NCBI GenBank assembly: GCA_027460605.1
Contig: JAPZAN010000184.1
Location: forward strand, 1-5,693
Length of the DNA stretch: 5,693 nt
Source of the DNA: Candidatus Methanoperedens sp.
GTDB taxonomy: Archaea > Halobacteriota > Methanosarcinia > Methanosarcinales > Methanoperedenaceae
Direction of reading: 5' to 3'
Shown here piece after piece: positions 5,152 to 5,693 of the stretch. Under the pieces are notes generated by a model. It did no database searches and was not told the origin of the DNA. It saw only the letters and a list, made by a program, of their open reading frames with translations. Positions within the stretch are counted from its first letter, which is position 1; every line of letters starts with the position of its first letter. Both the position numbers and the translations under genes were made by a program.

Positions 5152-5693
5152 TTATTTAGTATTCTCTTTTCCAGCCTGATTCTTTTTTTCCTCTTCAAGT
5201 TTCTTCTGCCATTCAATGAAATTGCAATGAGGGCATCCGATTTCCCACGGGCGCTTTCCTTTGTTCAGTATCTTGATAAAATATAGCCCGTGTTCTTTGC
5301 ATTGCTTATCAGTCACCACAATCTGTCCGCTTTTGGGAAGAGGGAGCGTAAAATCGCATTTCGGATAACCTGAACATCCGATGAACCGCGAGCCTTTTTT
5401 GGATTTGCGGATTAAGAGGTCGGATGAACATTTCTGGCATACCCCTATAATCCTGTCCTCATATAGCCCGTTCCTTAAAGACTCTGAAATGAGTTCTTTA
5501 TTTTTGGACATGTCCTTGAATACTTCATCAAGCATGTCCCTGGATTCTTTAATCACGTAATCCTCTGTAATTTTCCCATCTGATATTTCATCCATATCAT
5601 GTTCGAGTTTACTCGTCATTTCGGGTTTTGTGATGGTTTCAGCATATTTCTCAAGCGCTTCTATGACAGCAAAGGCTGTTTTTGTGGGCTGGA
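5152..5693 (-). CDS. topA: DNA topoisomerase I (type IA), C-terminal part (5' end outside window)
   Basis: Type IA topoisomerases relax negatively supercoiled DNA by cutting and passing single strands through a 5'-phosphotyrosine intermediate. The catalytic core lies off the window. The frame is open from the edge to the TAA at 5152-5154, giving 179 residues. The first part, QPTKTAFAVIEALEKY followed by PEMTSKLEHDMDEI and a helical stretch, matches the end of the toprim/gate core of archaeal TopA. A four-cysteine zinc finger follows (fragment residues 85, 88, 106 and 112, CQKC...CSGYPKC), then a second likely metal site with Cys131, His134, Cys153 and Cys156 (CKEH...CPHC). These C-terminal modules bind single-stranded DNA in relatives. 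The protein ends in a charged KK/EE-rich tail. The ATG at 5619 is internal, because the conserved sequence continues upstream of it. Confidence 0.93.
   Translation of the reverse strand, partial: QPTKTAFAVIEALEKYAETITKPEMTSKLEHDMDEISDGKITEDYVIKESRDMLDEVFKDMSKNKELISESLRNGLYEDRIIGVCQKCSSDLLIRKSKKGSRFIGCSGYPKCDFTLPLPKSGQIVVTDKQCKEHGLYFIKILNKGKRPWEIGCPHCNFIEWQKKLEEEKKNQAGKENTK

Noticed and set aside
5617..5619. ATG as start of a separate 155-residue zinc-finger protein
   Set aside because: The upstream 24 codons are open to the window edge and match the topoisomerase IA core sequence, so this ATG is internal to topA.
1..5693. Mobile elements, CRISPR arrays, tRNA or rRNA genes
   Set aside because: I saw no regularly spaced repeats, terminal inverted repeats, transposase motifs or cloverleaf-like sequence on either strand; nearly all bases are within housekeeping or conserved archaeal genes.

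Overview
The window looks archaeal, most likely a methanogen- or ANME-type euryarchaeon. A Methanosarcinales/Methanoperedens-like source fits best, but that placement is inference from protein style only. The evidence is a DUF373 gene (an archaea-specific membrane family), an archaeal-style topoisomerase IA C-terminus, box-A (TATTA/TATA-like) promoter elements about 27 nt upstream of start codons that lack a Shine-Dalgarno (leaderless transcripts), and U-rich rather than hairpin-type termination. The window is gene-dense, and no intergenic gap exceeds about 85 nt.

Left part, + strand (1-1224): the C-terminal half of a MacB/FtsX-type ABC permease (its N-terminus lies off the window) is followed 19 nt later by its LolD/MacB-type ATPase. 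The pair forms a transporter operon. Middle, + strand (1268-3446): a class I-type dihydroorotase (pyrC) has its own likely leaderless promoter. After an 82-nt gap comes an uncharacterised protein with a RuvC/YqgF-like RNase H fold. Its obvious N-terminus lacks any canonical start codon although a good Shine-Dalgarno is in place.

Right part, - strand (3481-5693): read in the direction of transcription, the order is the 3' end of topA (two zinc-binding modules), a small YqaA/VTT-family membrane protein, then a full-length DUF373 membrane protein. The last two each carry their own TATA element positioned for a leaderless transcript, so they are probably transcribed separately although they lie in tandem. 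The DUF373 gene and the RNase H-fold gene converge on a 34-nt T-rich spacer.

Most of the window is ordinary housekeeping and transport. The points worth a second look are the missing start codon of the RNase H-fold gene, that gene's complete acidic triad, a Glu in place of the carbamyl-Lys position in PyrC, and the series of leaderless promoters.
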